58,038 nucleotides of DNA from an uncultured Lachnospiraceae bacterium. GTDB lineage: Bacteria; Bacillota; Clostridia; Lachnospirales; Lachnospiraceae. Positions 27,533 to 36,135 of the stretch are shown piece by piece. The stretch lies in contig CACZLA010000009.1 in the NCBI GenBank assembly GCA_902781895.1, positions 1-58,038 on the forward strand. The letters are read 5' to 3'. The notes under the pieces were generated by a model. It was not told where the DNA came from, ran no database searches, and saw nothing but the letters and a program-made list of their open reading frames with translations. Both the position numbers and the translations under genes were made by a program. Every line of letters begins with the position of its first letter. The stretch's first letter is position 1.

Positions 27533-27910
27533 TTGGCTGAGAAAGAAAAAGATCCAAAGATAGTAGTTGAAGAGGACGGCATCGGAGTTATCCAGATAGC
27601 TGATGATGTTATCGCCAGTATAGTAGGTCTTGCAGTAACCGAGGTTGATGGTGTTTCAAGACTTACAGGCGGAATAACAAGAGATATAATAGCAAAGCTT
27701 GGAAAAAATACACTTTCAAAAGGTGTAAGTGTTGTTATCGAGGGCAAAGAGGTAAAGGTTGACCTTTCCATAGAGGTTAAGTTTGGATATAACATCCTTG
27801 ATGTATCTCATAACATTCAGGAAAGAGTAAAGAGCGCACTCCTTACCATGACAGGCCTGAAGTGCAGACTGGTAAATGTTAAGGTATCAAGTGTTGATTT
27901 TGGTGAATAA
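27533..27910 (+). CDS. Asp23/Gls24 family envelope stress response protein
   Basis: Homologue of YqhY/Asp23 (DUF322), 125 residues. Features are IQIADDVIASIVGLAVTEVDGVSRL near the N-terminus and VDLSIEVKFGYNILDVSHNIQERVKSAL in the second half. Family members associate with the membrane and, in Bacillus, YqhY is linked to fatty-acid synthesis control. The start is TTG 27533 behind GAGGA with eight bases; no usable ATG exists near it. It sits directly upstream of nusB, the usual Firmicute order. Confidence 0.9.
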   Translation: MAEKEKDPKIVVEEDGIGVIQIADDVIASIVGLAVTEVDGVSRLTGGITRDIIAKLGKNTLSKGVSVVIEGKEVKVDLSIEVKFGYNILDVSHNIQERVKSALLTMTGLKCRLVNVKVSSVDFGE

Positions 27911-27912
27911 TT

Positions 27913-28296
27913 ATGACGAGACATGAGCTGAGAGAACAGGTATTTAAAGGTGTATTCCAGATTCCATTTTACGAAGATGATATCCCCGAACTGGAAGTGG
28001 AAAATGATATCAGCTGCAGTGAAGAGGAACTTGAATACATAAACAGCAGGATTACCGCCATTAAAGAGAATATAAAGACCATAGATGAGAAGATAGAAAA
28101 ATGTAGCAAGGGCTGGAAGACCAAAAGGATTGGGAAGGCAGAGCTTGCTATTCTTCGCGTTGCGGTATATGAAATATTGTTCGATGATGATATACCTGAC
28201 AAGGTGGCTGTTAATGAGGCTATAGAGCTTTCAAAGGTATATTGCGATGAGAAAGCATCTTCATTTATTAATGGAGTATTATCAGGATTATTATGA
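27913..28296 (+). CDS. nusB: Transcription antitermination factor NusB
   Basis: NusB binds boxA with NusE (S10) to promote rRNA antitermination. The 127-residue protein has the N-terminal RHELREQVFKGVFQ and the diagnostic C-terminal block KAELAILRVAVYEILFDDDIPDKVAVNEAIELSKVYCDEKASSFINGVL. Length is close to the family norm. It begins two bases after asp23 and overlaps xseA by ATGA. Confidence 0.95.
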   Translation: MTRHELREQVFKGVFQIPFYEDDIPELEVENDISCSEEELEYINSRITAIKENIKTIDEKIEKCSKGWKTKRIGKAELAILRVAVYEILFDDDIPDKVAVNEAIELSKVYCDEKASSFINGVLSGLL

Positions 28297-29480
28297 AATA
28301 CTACACAGTAGGGCAGATCAATACCTATATAAAGAATTTGGTGTCAAACGATTATCTGCTGAAGAACCTTGTGATAAAAGGAGAGATATCAAATTGTAAA
28401 TATCACAGCATGGGGCATATTTATTTTTCCTTGAAAGACGAAACCGGCTCCATGCCTTGTGTTATGTTTAAAGGTAACGTTTCATCGGGACTTAAGTTCA
28501 GACTTGAGGATGGTATGTCCGTATATATACAGGGGGCAGTAAATGTATATGAACGGGATGGACGCTACCAATTATATGCAAGAAAAATAGTTCAGGATGA
28601 GAATACAAAGGGAAAACTATTCGCAGAGTATGAAAAGCTGAAAGAAAAGCTCAGCGAAGAAGGACTGTTTGATTTCGATGTAAAAAAGCCCATACCGGCC
28701 TATCCTGAAAAGGTTGGTATAGTAACGGCAAGTACCGGAGCGGCGGTGCAGGATATAATGAATATTGCGAGAAGAAGAAATCCGTATGTTCAGCTTATAC
28801 TTTATCCTGCAAAGGTTCAGGGAGAAGGTGCTGCCGAAACCATCGTTAAAGGTATAGAGAAGCTGGATTCTATGGGAGTGGATACCATTATCATAGGACG
28901 AGGCGGAGGCTCCATAGAAGATCTCTGGGCATTTAACGAAGAGATAGTTGCAAGAGCCATCTATGCAGCAAAGACTCCCATAATATCAGGTACAGGTCAT
29001 GAGACAGATAATACCATAGCAGACTATGTTGCAGATCTCAGAGCACCTACACCTTCAGCTGCCGCTGAACAGGCTATACCCGATATTATGTCAACCATCA
29101 ACAGATTCAGAAGTTTAAAGACGGAGATGAACAGACATATAGCTGCAAGAGTAAGTGAGGCTGGTCTCAGACTTCAGGGACTGAAAAACAAGCTTGAAGC
29201 TAACAGTCCTCAGAAGAAGCTTAACGACAGCCAGCAGTATCTTGCAAGTCTCACCGATCGTCTTGGATACCTGATGGATAACAAATTCAGTTCATACAAG
29301 AACCGCCTTGGTGTAGCAATTGCCAGACTGGATGGTTTATCACCTACGGCAAAGCTGAAGAACGGATTCGGATATCTTGAGTCGCAGGGAAACCCCGTTG
29401 GCTCAGTGCAGGATGTCAAAACTGGCGATACTATATCCATCACATTACATGACGGAGATATTGAAACGATAGTAAAGTAG
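28293..29480 (+). CDS. xseA: Exodeoxyribonuclease VII large subunit
   Basis: Catalytic subunit of the single-strand-specific exonuclease VII, acting with XseB. The 395-residue protein has an N-terminal OB-fold (IKGEISNCKYHSMGHIYFSLKDE). The catalytic domain contains GAAVQDIMNIARRRNP, GRGGGSIEDLWAFNEE and GHETDNTIADYVADLRAPTPSAAAE. A helical region and a short C-terminal segment follow. It overlaps nusB. A structured spacer separates it from xseB. Confidence 0.95.
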   Translation: MKYYTVGQINTYIKNLVSNDYLLKNLVIKGEISNCKYHSMGHIYFSLKDETGSMPCVMFKGNVSSGLKFRLEDGMSVYIQGAVNVYERDGRYQLYARKIVQDENTKGKLFAEYEKLKEKLSEEGLFDFDVKKPIPAYPEKVGIVTASTGAAVQDIMNIARRRNPYVQLILYPAKVQGEGAAETIVKGIEKLDSMGVDTIIIGRGGGSIEDLWAFNEEIVARAIYAAKTPIISGTGHETDNTIADYVADLRAPTPSAAAEQAIPDIMSTINRFRSLKTEMNRHIAARVSEAGLRLQGLKNKLEANSPQKKLNDSQQYLASLTDRLGYLMDNKFSSYKNRLGVAIARLDGLSPTAKLKNGFGYLESQGNPVGSVQDVKTGDTISITLHDGDIETIVK

Positions 29481-29508
29481 AACGCTGAGTAGCTTGTAAA
29501 ACGCAAAT

Positions 29509-29549
29509 CGAGACCATTGCGGGTCTCGGCGCTTAGCGATTCGCGAGCG
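29509..29549 (+). other. Two adjacent GC-rich hairpins between xseA and xseB
   Basis: In the 107-base gap, a perfect 7-bp stem CGAGACC/GGTCTCG (29509-29515 with 29522-29528, six-base loop) is followed by a second imperfect stem at about 29530-29549 (CGCT/AGCG around GCG-ATT-CGC). No T-run follows, so a simple terminator is unlikely. It may modulate mRNA stability or be a dispersed repeat. Confidence 0.5.
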
Positions 29550-29587
29550 TAAATAAAAACATTAATCAATAAGATGGAGACCTATAT

Positions 29588-29794
29588 ATGGCAGAGAACA
29601 AAAAGGAAGAATTTGACATAGAGAAAGCCCTTCAGCGTCTCGAGGAGATAAACACAGAGCTTGGCAAATCAGGAACCTCTCTTAAGGCTTCCCTCGAACT
29701 CTATAAGGAAGGTGTAACCCTGGCAGAAGAGTGCAAGAAGCATCTTGAGGGCGTAGAGAAAGAAATACAGATACTATCTACGGAGGACGAATAA
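29588..29794 (+). CDS. xseB: Exodeoxyribonuclease VII small subunit
   Basis: Regulatory subunit of exonuclease VII, 68 residues. FDIEKALQRLEEINTELGKSGTSLKASLELYKEGVTLAEECKKHL is the standard helical XseB core. SD GGAG lies nine bases before the ATG. The stop overlaps the ispA start (TAATG). Confidence 0.94.
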   Translation: MAENKKEEFDIEKALQRLEEINTELGKSGTSLKASLELYKEGVTLAEECKKHLEGVEKEIQILSTEDE

Positions 29795-30744
29795 TGGCAG
29801 ATATCAAAATAGATGATATAACAAAAACAGTCGAGGATATGATAGCTTCACTTCTCCCGGACGAGTCCCGTTGTCCGTCAGATATAGCAGGAGCCATGAA
29901 CTATTCCATGACTGCAGGAGGAAAGAGAATAAGACCTGTTCTTATGTATCTTACCTATATGGCTATGGCATCCGAAGAAGAGGCGTTAGAAGATTCAAAA
30001 ACCTGTAATGTTCTGAAATCATTTGTGGCTGCCATAGAGATGATACATACACATTCACTTATACATGACGATCTTCCCGCACTTGATAATGATACCCTCA
30101 GAAGAGGAAAACCGACGGTTCATGTGCAGTATAATGAAAGTACGGCAATCCTTGCAGGGGACGCACTCCTTAACTTTGCTTATGAAACTGTTTCTAAAAG
30201 CATAGCTGAGGTCGCAGATGAAAACGGTGACGCCGAGGCTGCAAAGGTTCTTATAAAGGGCTGCAAAGCACTTAAGGTACTGCTGAGTAAGACCGGTGTG
30301 GATGGAATGCTGGGTGGACAGGGACTTGATGTACAGCTGTCCGGCAGCAGGATAACAGATGAACAGAGGGATTATATTTACAAGAATAAAACCTGTGCAC
30401 TGATAGAAGCACCTCTGATGATAGGAGCCATCCTTTCCGGAGCTGAAGACGGTATTATCAGTAAAATGGAAGAAACAGGAGAGGCTGTGGGAATGGCCTT
30501 CCAGGTACAGGATGACATACTTGATACCATTGGAGACAGCGAGAAGCTGGGCAAAGAGGTTCATCAGGACGAAAGAAATCTGAAGAATACATTTGTCACT
30601 CAGTATGGTATAGAAAAATCAAAGGAATATGTAAAGGCTCAGAGCAAAAAGGCAGTTGAGATTATAGAAAATACTGTTCCGGATAATAAATATAGGAGAG
30701 CACTGGTTGAGCTTGTCATCATGCTTACAGACCGTGAGTATTAG
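29794..30744 (+). CDS. ispA: Polyprenyl synthetase, farnesyl diphosphate synthase type
   Basis: Condenses IPP and DMAPP into geranyl/farnesyl diphosphate. The 316-residue protein carries both aspartate-rich motifs: HDDLPALDND (D92-D98) and QDDILD (D240-D244). KRIRPVL near residue 44 binds diphosphate. It lies between xseB and dxs, the standard Firmicute order, and is two bases from dxs. Confidence 0.93.
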   Translation: MADIKIDDITKTVEDMIASLLPDESRCPSDIAGAMNYSMTAGGKRIRPVLMYLTYMAMASEEEALEDSKTCNVLKSFVAAIEMIHTHSLIHDDLPALDNDTLRRGKPTVHVQYNESTAILAGDALLNFAYETVSKSIAEVADENGDAEAAKVLIKGCKALKVLLSKTGVDGMLGGQGLDVQLSGSRITDEQRDYIYKNKTCALIEAPLMIGAILSGAEDGIISKMEETGEAVGMAFQVQDDILDTIGDSEKLGKEVHQDERNLKNTFVTQYGIEKSKEYVKAQSKKAVEIIENTVPDNKYRRALVELVIMLTDREY

Positions 30745-30746
30745 TT

Positions 30747-32639
30747 ATGAGTTTACTTGATCATATCAAAAAAGAAAATGATATAAAAAAAATGAATATG
30801 GAAGACATGCCTGAGCTGGCACATGAGATAAGAGAATTTCTTATCGAAAACATAAGCAAGACAGGTGGTCATCTGGCTTCCAATCTCGGCGCTGTAGAGC
30901 TTACCATAGCCCTGCACAGATGTCTGGACTTACCGAAGGATAAGATAATATTTGATGTGGGACATCAGTCCTATACACATAAAATACTTACCGGCCGTAA
31001 GGATGAATTCTATAAGCTGAGACAGTTCGGAGGTATGAGCGGTTTCCCTAAGACAAGTGAATCCGAGGCGGATGCATTTAATACAGGTCACAGCTCTACA
31101 TCCATTTCCGCTGCCATCGGTATGGTAGAAGCAAGAGAGCTTCGCGGTACAGATGAAAAGATATGTGCAGTTATAGGTGATGGTTCACTGACAGGTGGTA
31201 TGGCTTTTGAGGCGCTGGATCAGATATCACAGCTTGATTCATCATGCCTTGTTGTATTAAATGATAACGAGATGTCCATTTCACAGAATGTGGGCGGACT
31301 TTCAAGTGCCCTTAGTAAGATCCGTATCGGTAAAGCGTACAATGAACTGAAATCCGGAGTTGAGAACATGCTCCTTGAGATTCCTTCTGTAGGTTACAAG
31401 GTTGCAAAGGGAATCAAGAAATCAAAGGACTCCATCAAAAATCTCTTCGTTCCCGGAACTATTTTCGGTGATATGGGAATAACATATATCGGTCCTATAG
31501 ACGGACATGACACAGAGAAAATGGTTGAGATTTTCTCAAGTGCATTAAAGCTGGACAGACCGGTTATAGTTCATATAAAGACAAAGAAGGGTAAGGGATA
31601 TAAGTATGCAGAAAGATATCCCGAGCATTTCCATGGAGTTGGTCCTTTCAATCCCGAAACAGGAAAGTCTGTGGGAACAAAGAAGGCCCCTTCATATACA
31701 GAGGTATTTTCCGATAAACTCGTTGATATGGGTAAGAAAAGTGATAAGGTTGTGGCAATCACTGCGGCCATGTCCAAGGGTACGGGAGTTAAGGCTTTCC
31801 AGAAGGAATTCCCGGACAGGACATTTGATGTGGGAATAGCCGAGCAGCATGCACTCACGTTTGCGGCAGGTCTGGCGGCAGGCGGGTATGTGCCATTTGT
31901 TGCAATTTACAGCTCCTTCCTGCAGAGAGGATATGACCAGCTGCTCCACGATATATGTTTGCAGAAGCTCCATGTTGTTATCATGATCGACCGTTCCGGA
32001 ATAGTGGGAGAAGATGGTGAGACCCACATGGGTATATATGATACCTCATTCCTCAGGTCGGTTCCGAATCTTACGGTTATAGCTCCAAGAGGTGCAAAGG
32101 ATCTGGAGGACGCTATGGATTATGCCCTGGAATGCGATGGCCCGGTAGCTATCAAGTATCCTAAGGGTGTTGCATACACGGAAATGGATGACAGAAACTT
32201 CAAATACATTATGGGCAAGGCAGAGGTGATCAATTTCAGTTCCCAGATTGGAGAACAGAAGTGCAAGACTGTAGCGCTCCTGGCTGTAGGAAATATGGTT
32301 TCAACCGCAAAGGAAGTTAGAGATAAGATAAAAGATGAAACCAGCTACGAGCCCGAACTTGTAAGTGTCAGATTTATCAATCCCATAGATACCGACAGAG
32401 TCAAGGATACCATAAAGAAATTTGATTATGTTGCAGTTATAGAAGAGACCATCAAGAGAGGAAGCTTCGGAGAGGCGGTTGCTTATGAGATAGCTGAGTC
32501 CGATTCAAGATGTAAGCTCCTTCATTATTGTATAAAGTCTGAAACAGTTCAGCATGGAAGTGTAAGAAAGCTTAAAGAGCTGTGCGGACTTGATGCCGAT
32601 AGTATTTATAAGGATATAATGAAGCATCTGAAGAAGTGA
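30747..32639 (+). CDS. dxs: 1-deoxy-D-xylulose-5-phosphate synthase
   Basis: ThDP-dependent first enzyme of the MEP pathway, 630 residues. Key segments are GHLASNLGAVELT, DVGHQSYTHKILTGR, the ThDP motif GDGSLTGGMAFEALDQ, LNDNEMSISQNVGG, and transketolase-domain blocks VGIAEQHALTFAAGLA and DRSGIVGEDGETHMG. Full length and intact. It supplies precursors to the neighbouring ispA pathway. Its stop codon lies inside a hairpin. Confidence 0.95.
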   Translation: MSLLDHIKKENDIKKMNMEDMPELAHEIREFLIENISKTGGHLASNLGAVELTIALHRCLDLPKDKIIFDVGHQSYTHKILTGRKDEFYKLRQFGGMSGFPKTSESEADAFNTGHSSTSISAAIGMVEARELRGTDEKICAVIGDGSLTGGMAFEALDQISQLDSSCLVVLNDNEMSISQNVGGLSSALSKIRIGKAYNELKSGVENMLLEIPSVGYKVAKGIKKSKDSIKNLFVPGTIFGDMGITYIGPIDGHDTEKMVEIFSSALKLDRPVIVHIKTKKGKGYKYAERYPEHFHGVGPFNPETGKSVGTKKAPSYTEVFSDKLVDMGKKSDKVVAITAAMSKGTGVKAFQKEFPDRTFDVGIAEQHALTFAAGLAAGGYVPFVAIYSSFLQRGYDQLLHDICLQKLHVVIMIDRSGIVGEDGETHMGIYDTSFLRSVPNLTVIAPRGAKDLEDAMDYALECDGPVAIKYPKGVAYTEMDDRNFKYIMGKAEVINFSSQIGEQKCKTVALLAVGNMVSTAKEVRDKIKDETSYEPELVSVRFINPIDTDRVKDTIKKFDYVAVIEETIKRGSFGEAVAYEIAESDSRCKLLHYCIKSETVQHGSVRKLKELCGLDADSIYKDIMKHLKK

Positions 32640-32675
32640 TATACGCTTCGATGAAAACGAAGCCGTCTGTATATC
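32638..32675 (+). other. Compound hairpin covering the dxs stop
   Basis: The outer arms GATATAC (32638-32644) and GTATATC (32669-32675) pair perfectly. Inside, GCTTCG (32645-32650) pairs with CGAAGC (32658-32663), leaving a five-base bulge on the 3' side. No long T-run follows directly, so it may be an RNA processing or stability element rather than a terminator. Confidence 0.45.
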
Positions 32676-32710
32676 ATTGATATCAAAAAAACAATGTAGA
32701 AAGATTCAGG

Positions 32711-33559
32711 ATGGAAAAGAAAAGACTTGATGTACTGCTTGTGGAAAATGGACTTGCCGAGTCAAGGGAAAAAGCCAAAGCAGTGATAATGGCAGGAATT
32801 GTATATGTGGATGGAGAAAAGGAAGATAAGGCCGGAAGCAGCTTTCCTGTAAATGCAAAGATAGAAGTCCGGGGAAAAACACTTAAGTATGTGAGCCGCG
32901 GCGGTCTGAAGCTTGAAAAGGCCATGCAGGTATTTCCGGTGGATCCCAAAGGGAAGGTCTGCATGGATGTGGGAGCTTCCACAGGAGGCTTTACCGACTG
33001 CATGCTTCAGTGCGGAGCCGTTAAGGTATACAGCGTTGATGTGGGATATGGTCAGCTGGCATGGAAACTGAGACAGGACAGCCGCGTTATATGCATGGAA
33101 AAAACAAATATCAGATATGTTACACCTGAAGATATAGATGATCCCATAGAATTTGCATCTGTGGATGTATCATTTATCTCTCTTTCAAAGGTTCTGCCAC
33201 CCCTTAGAGAGTTAATGACTGATGATGGTGAAGTAGTGTGCCTTATCAAGCCTCAGTTTGAAGCAGGTCGCGAGAAGGTCGGAAAGAAAGGTGTTGTCAG
33301 GGACAGAAAGGTTCATGAGGAAGTTATAGAGAATGTGACCGGGTTTACGGTTCAGGCAGGCTTTGAGGTTCTGGGACTGGACTTTTCGCCTGTAAAGGGT
33401 CCCGAGGGAAATATAGAGTATCTGATGCATATCAGGAAATGTGATATTCCGGTAACTGACGAGACAGAAAACACAGTGTCCTGCGATAATGATGATATAA
33501 AAAAACGTATAAAAGAGCTTGTGGAAATGAGCCATGAGACTCTTGATAAAAAGGAATGA
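32711..33559 (+). CDS. TlyA family 2'-O-methyltransferase
   Basis: S4-domain RNA methyltransferase homologous to mycobacterial TlyA and Bacillus YqxC, 282 residues. The S4 domain is residues 1-62 (RLDVLLVENGLAESREKAKAVIMAG). The SAM-binding FtsJ-like domain has VCMDVGASTGGFTDCML and DVGYGQLAWKLRQD, followed by VSFISLSKVLP and LIKPQFEAGR. TlyA methylates 16S and 23S rRNA in mycobacteria; the target here is inferred. It is followed by nadK three bases after its stop. Confidence 0.92.
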   Translation: MEKKRLDVLLVENGLAESREKAKAVIMAGIVYVDGEKEDKAGSSFPVNAKIEVRGKTLKYVSRGGLKLEKAMQVFPVDPKGKVCMDVGASTGGFTDCMLQCGAVKVYSVDVGYGQLAWKLRQDSRVICMEKTNIRYVTPEDIDDPIEFASVDVSFISLSKVLPPLRELMTDDGEVVCLIKPQFEAGREKVGKKGVVRDRKVHEEVIENVTGFTVQAGFEVLGLDFSPVKGPEGNIEYLMHIRKCDIPVTDETENTVSCDNDDIKKRIKELVEMSHETLDKKE

Positions 33560-33562
33560 TTC

Positions 33563-34405
33563 ATGATTAAGTGTAAAAAGTTTCTTGTGTTTGCAAATGA
33601 AGTAAAGGATAAAGAACTCAGATGGTCCAAATCTGTTGTTGAGTACATACAGATAAGAGGCGCTGAGGCAGTTCTTTATGTCAGCGGACAGGAGGATGAA
33701 AGAGATACACTTGATACTGATGCCGATGTGATCATTTCCATGGGTGGGGACGGTACCATGCTTAGGGTTTCACATGTTCTCAGCAACAGGAATATTCCGG
33801 TAATAGGAGTAAACCTGGGTACAGTCGGATTCCTTACCGAAGTGGTGGTCACTGAGATAAAGGGAATGATCGACAGACTTTTGATAGGAGATTATTCCAT
33901 AGAAGAAAGAATGATGCTCTCAGGTACCGTTTATACTTCTGACGGAGTGAAGGTTCATGACGCACTGAATGATATCGTTTTCGGTCGTGATAGCGCACTC
34001 AGACTTATTTCCGTTGAGCTGAAGGTAAATGGAAGACATTTCGATACGATAGATGCAGACGGTGTTATTATTTCCACACCTACTGGTTCTACGGGATACA
34101 ATCTTTCTGCAGGCGGTCCCATAGTTCAGCCTGATGCAAAGATGATAGTCATGACACCCATTTCTCCGTATTCTCTTTCCAGGCGAAGCGTTGTATTTGG
34201 TGTGGATGACAAGATAGAACTGGTGCTTCTTGAGAAGAGAATGGATAAGGACAGTAATGGTCTGGTTGCATTTGACGGAGCTGAGAACTATCATATGAAG
34301 GTCGGAGACAGAGTTGAAATATGCACCTCCGACAGCACACTTAAGCTTATAAAGCTTGACGATTCAAATGTATATGAAATACTGAGAAAAAAACTTGGTG
34401 GTTGA
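33563..34405 (+). CDS. nadK: NAD kinase
   Basis: ATP-dependent NAD phosphorylation to NADP. The 280-residue protein has the GGDG motif at residues 61-64 (SMGGDGTMLR), NLGTVGFLTEV, and ADGVIISTPTGSTGYNLSAGGPI. The order tlyA-nadK is conserved in Firmicutes. In many relatives argR follows, but here only a 53-base spacer with a GGGATA/TATCCC hairpin (34429-34446) leads to recN. Confidence 0.95.
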   Translation: MIKCKKFLVFANEVKDKELRWSKSVVEYIQIRGAEAVLYVSGQEDERDTLDTDADVIISMGGDGTMLRVSHVLSNRNIPVIGVNLGTVGFLTEVVVTEIKGMIDRLLIGDYSIEERMMLSGTVYTSDGVKVHDALNDIVFGRDSALRLISVELKVNGRHFDTIDADGVIISTPTGSTGYNLSAGGPIVQPDAKMIVMTPISPYSLSRRSVVFGVDDKIELVLLEKRMDKDSNGLVAFDGAENYHMKVGDRVEICTSDSTLKLIKLDDSNVYEILRKKLGG

Positions 34406-34458
34406 AAAAGAGTTCGTAAATAAACGTCGGGATATAGGGGTATCCCACGGAGGATAAA

Positions 34459-36114
34459 ATGTTAGTAAATTTACACATAGTCAATATAGCCTTAATAGAC
34501 GAACTGGATATAGATTTTACTGAAGGACTGAATGTTCTTACAGGAGAAACAGGAGCCGGAAAATCAATAATCATCGGCTCTATAGGAATAGGTCTCGGAG
34601 GAAGATTTGATGCGGGACTTTTAAGAGACAGTGAAAAGGACGGGCTGGTGGAACTTCTGTTTTTCGTAGAAGACGGACTTGCAGCAGAGCTTGAAGCTGA
34701 AGATATAGAGGTTCATGATGGCGAGGTCCTTATATCAAGGAGACTGTCCGGGGGACGGTCCGTAAACCGTATAAATGACAGAACCGTAACTGTTGCAAAG
34801 CTGAAGGACGTTGCCCAGAAACTGATAAGTCTTCATGCACAGCATGAACAGAGGACACTTCTTAAGGCTGCGTCTCATCTTGAGATTGTTGACAGCTATG
34901 ACAATTCCATAATAGCTGCCAAGAAGGAAGTAGCAGACCTGTACAGGGATTATAAAAAGGTAAGTGATAAGCTGGAAAGCCTTATTTCGGATGATACGGA
35001 CAGAGCAAAGAAGCTGGACTATATCAGATATGAGATAAACTCCATAGAATCTGCCAGGCTGAAGCCGGGGGAGGACATGCTGCTGGAGGAGCTTTTCAAA
35101 AAAGCAAGTAACTCACAGCAGATAGCCGAGATCACATCAGAGGTTATGAGGCTTACGGGATATGACTCACCCATGTCATCCGGAAATCAGATATCCGAGG
35201 CGCTTCAGGTTCTGACCAGGCTTAAGAAATATGATGATTTTTCAGATGAGCTTATAGGTCTTCTTTCCGATATAGAGGCGCTTATGAGTGATTTCTCCAG
35301 AGAGCTTGCAGAGTATGCGTCCGAGATGGAATATGATGAGGAAACTCTGAAGCAGACTTCAGACAGGCTGGACCTTATCAATACTCTTAAATCCAGATAT
35401 GGTTCAACCATAGAGGAGGTACTTGGACAGCTGGCATCTTTGAAAGATCAGGAGGAAGAGCTTGCTTCTTACGATGAGACCATAGCAAAGCTGAGTGACG
35501 AAAAAGCAGCCCTGGAGTCTGAGCTTGAGAAGGCCACGGGAAAGCTGACTAAAGCAAGAAAGAAAACAGCCGATGCTCTCTGCGAAACCATAGCTGATGC
35601 CATGCGTGAGCTGAACTTTAATGATGTCCGGTTTACCATGCATTTTGATGAGGCAAAGGATTATTCGGCAAATGGAAAGGATATAGCGGAGTTTTACATT
35701 TCCACTAATATCGGAGAGGATATACGTCCGCTGACTCAGGTTGCGTCAGGTGGAGAGCTGTCCAGAGTTATGCTGGCCATCAAATCTGTTATCTCTGAAA
35801 CGGCTGATACGCCGACTCTGATATTTGATGAGATAGATGTGGGAATCAGCGGTATTACAGCTGAGAAGGTTGGAAATGTAATGCACAGGCTTGGCGAAAC
35901 AAGACAGATAATCACCATTACTCATCTGCCTCAGATAGCAGCCTGCGCGGATAGTTCGTACGTTATTGAAAAAGAGGTTGTGGGTGATAAGACGATCACC
36001 GGAATCAGCAGACTCAGCGATGAGGGCAGAGTGATGGAGCTTGCGAGACTTCTTGGTGGAGCGAGTGTAACTGACAGCGTGATCGCTACAGCCCGTGAAA
36101 TGCTGGAAAGATAA
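34459..36114 (+). CDS. recN: DNA repair protein RecN
   Basis: SMC-like ATPase in double-strand break repair, 551 residues. The Walker A motif GETGAGKS is at residues 29-36. The centre is coiled-coil with many Glu/Lys/Leu heptads. The C-terminal part has TQVASGGELSRVMLAIKS (signature) and TLIFDEIDVGISG (Walker B). SD GGAGG precedes the ATG. In spore-formers recN is followed by spoIVB and spo0A; here it is followed by M14-like genes. Confidence 0.95.
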   Translation: MLVNLHIVNIALIDELDIDFTEGLNVLTGETGAGKSIIIGSIGIGLGGRFDAGLLRDSEKDGLVELLFFVEDGLAAELEAEDIEVHDGEVLISRRLSGGRSVNRINDRTVTVAKLKDVAQKLISLHAQHEQRTLLKAASHLEIVDSYDNSIIAAKKEVADLYRDYKKVSDKLESLISDDTDRAKKLDYIRYEINSIESARLKPGEDMLLEELFKKASNSQQIAEITSEVMRLTGYDSPMSSGNQISEALQVLTRLKKYDDFSDELIGLLSDIEALMSDFSRELAEYASEMEYDEETLKQTSDRLDLINTLKSRYGSTIEEVLGQLASLKDQEEELASYDETIAKLSDEKAALESELEKATGKLTKARKKTADALCETIADAMRELNFNDVRFTMHFDEAKDYSANGKDIAEFYISTNIGEDIRPLTQVASGGELSRVMLAIKSVISETADTPTLIFDEIDVGISGITAEKVGNVMHRLGETRQIITITHLPQIAACADSSYVIEKEVVGDKTITGISRLSDEGRVMELARLLGGASVTDSVIATAREMLER

Positions 36115-36135
36115 TACACAGACTGAGGGACTCAA

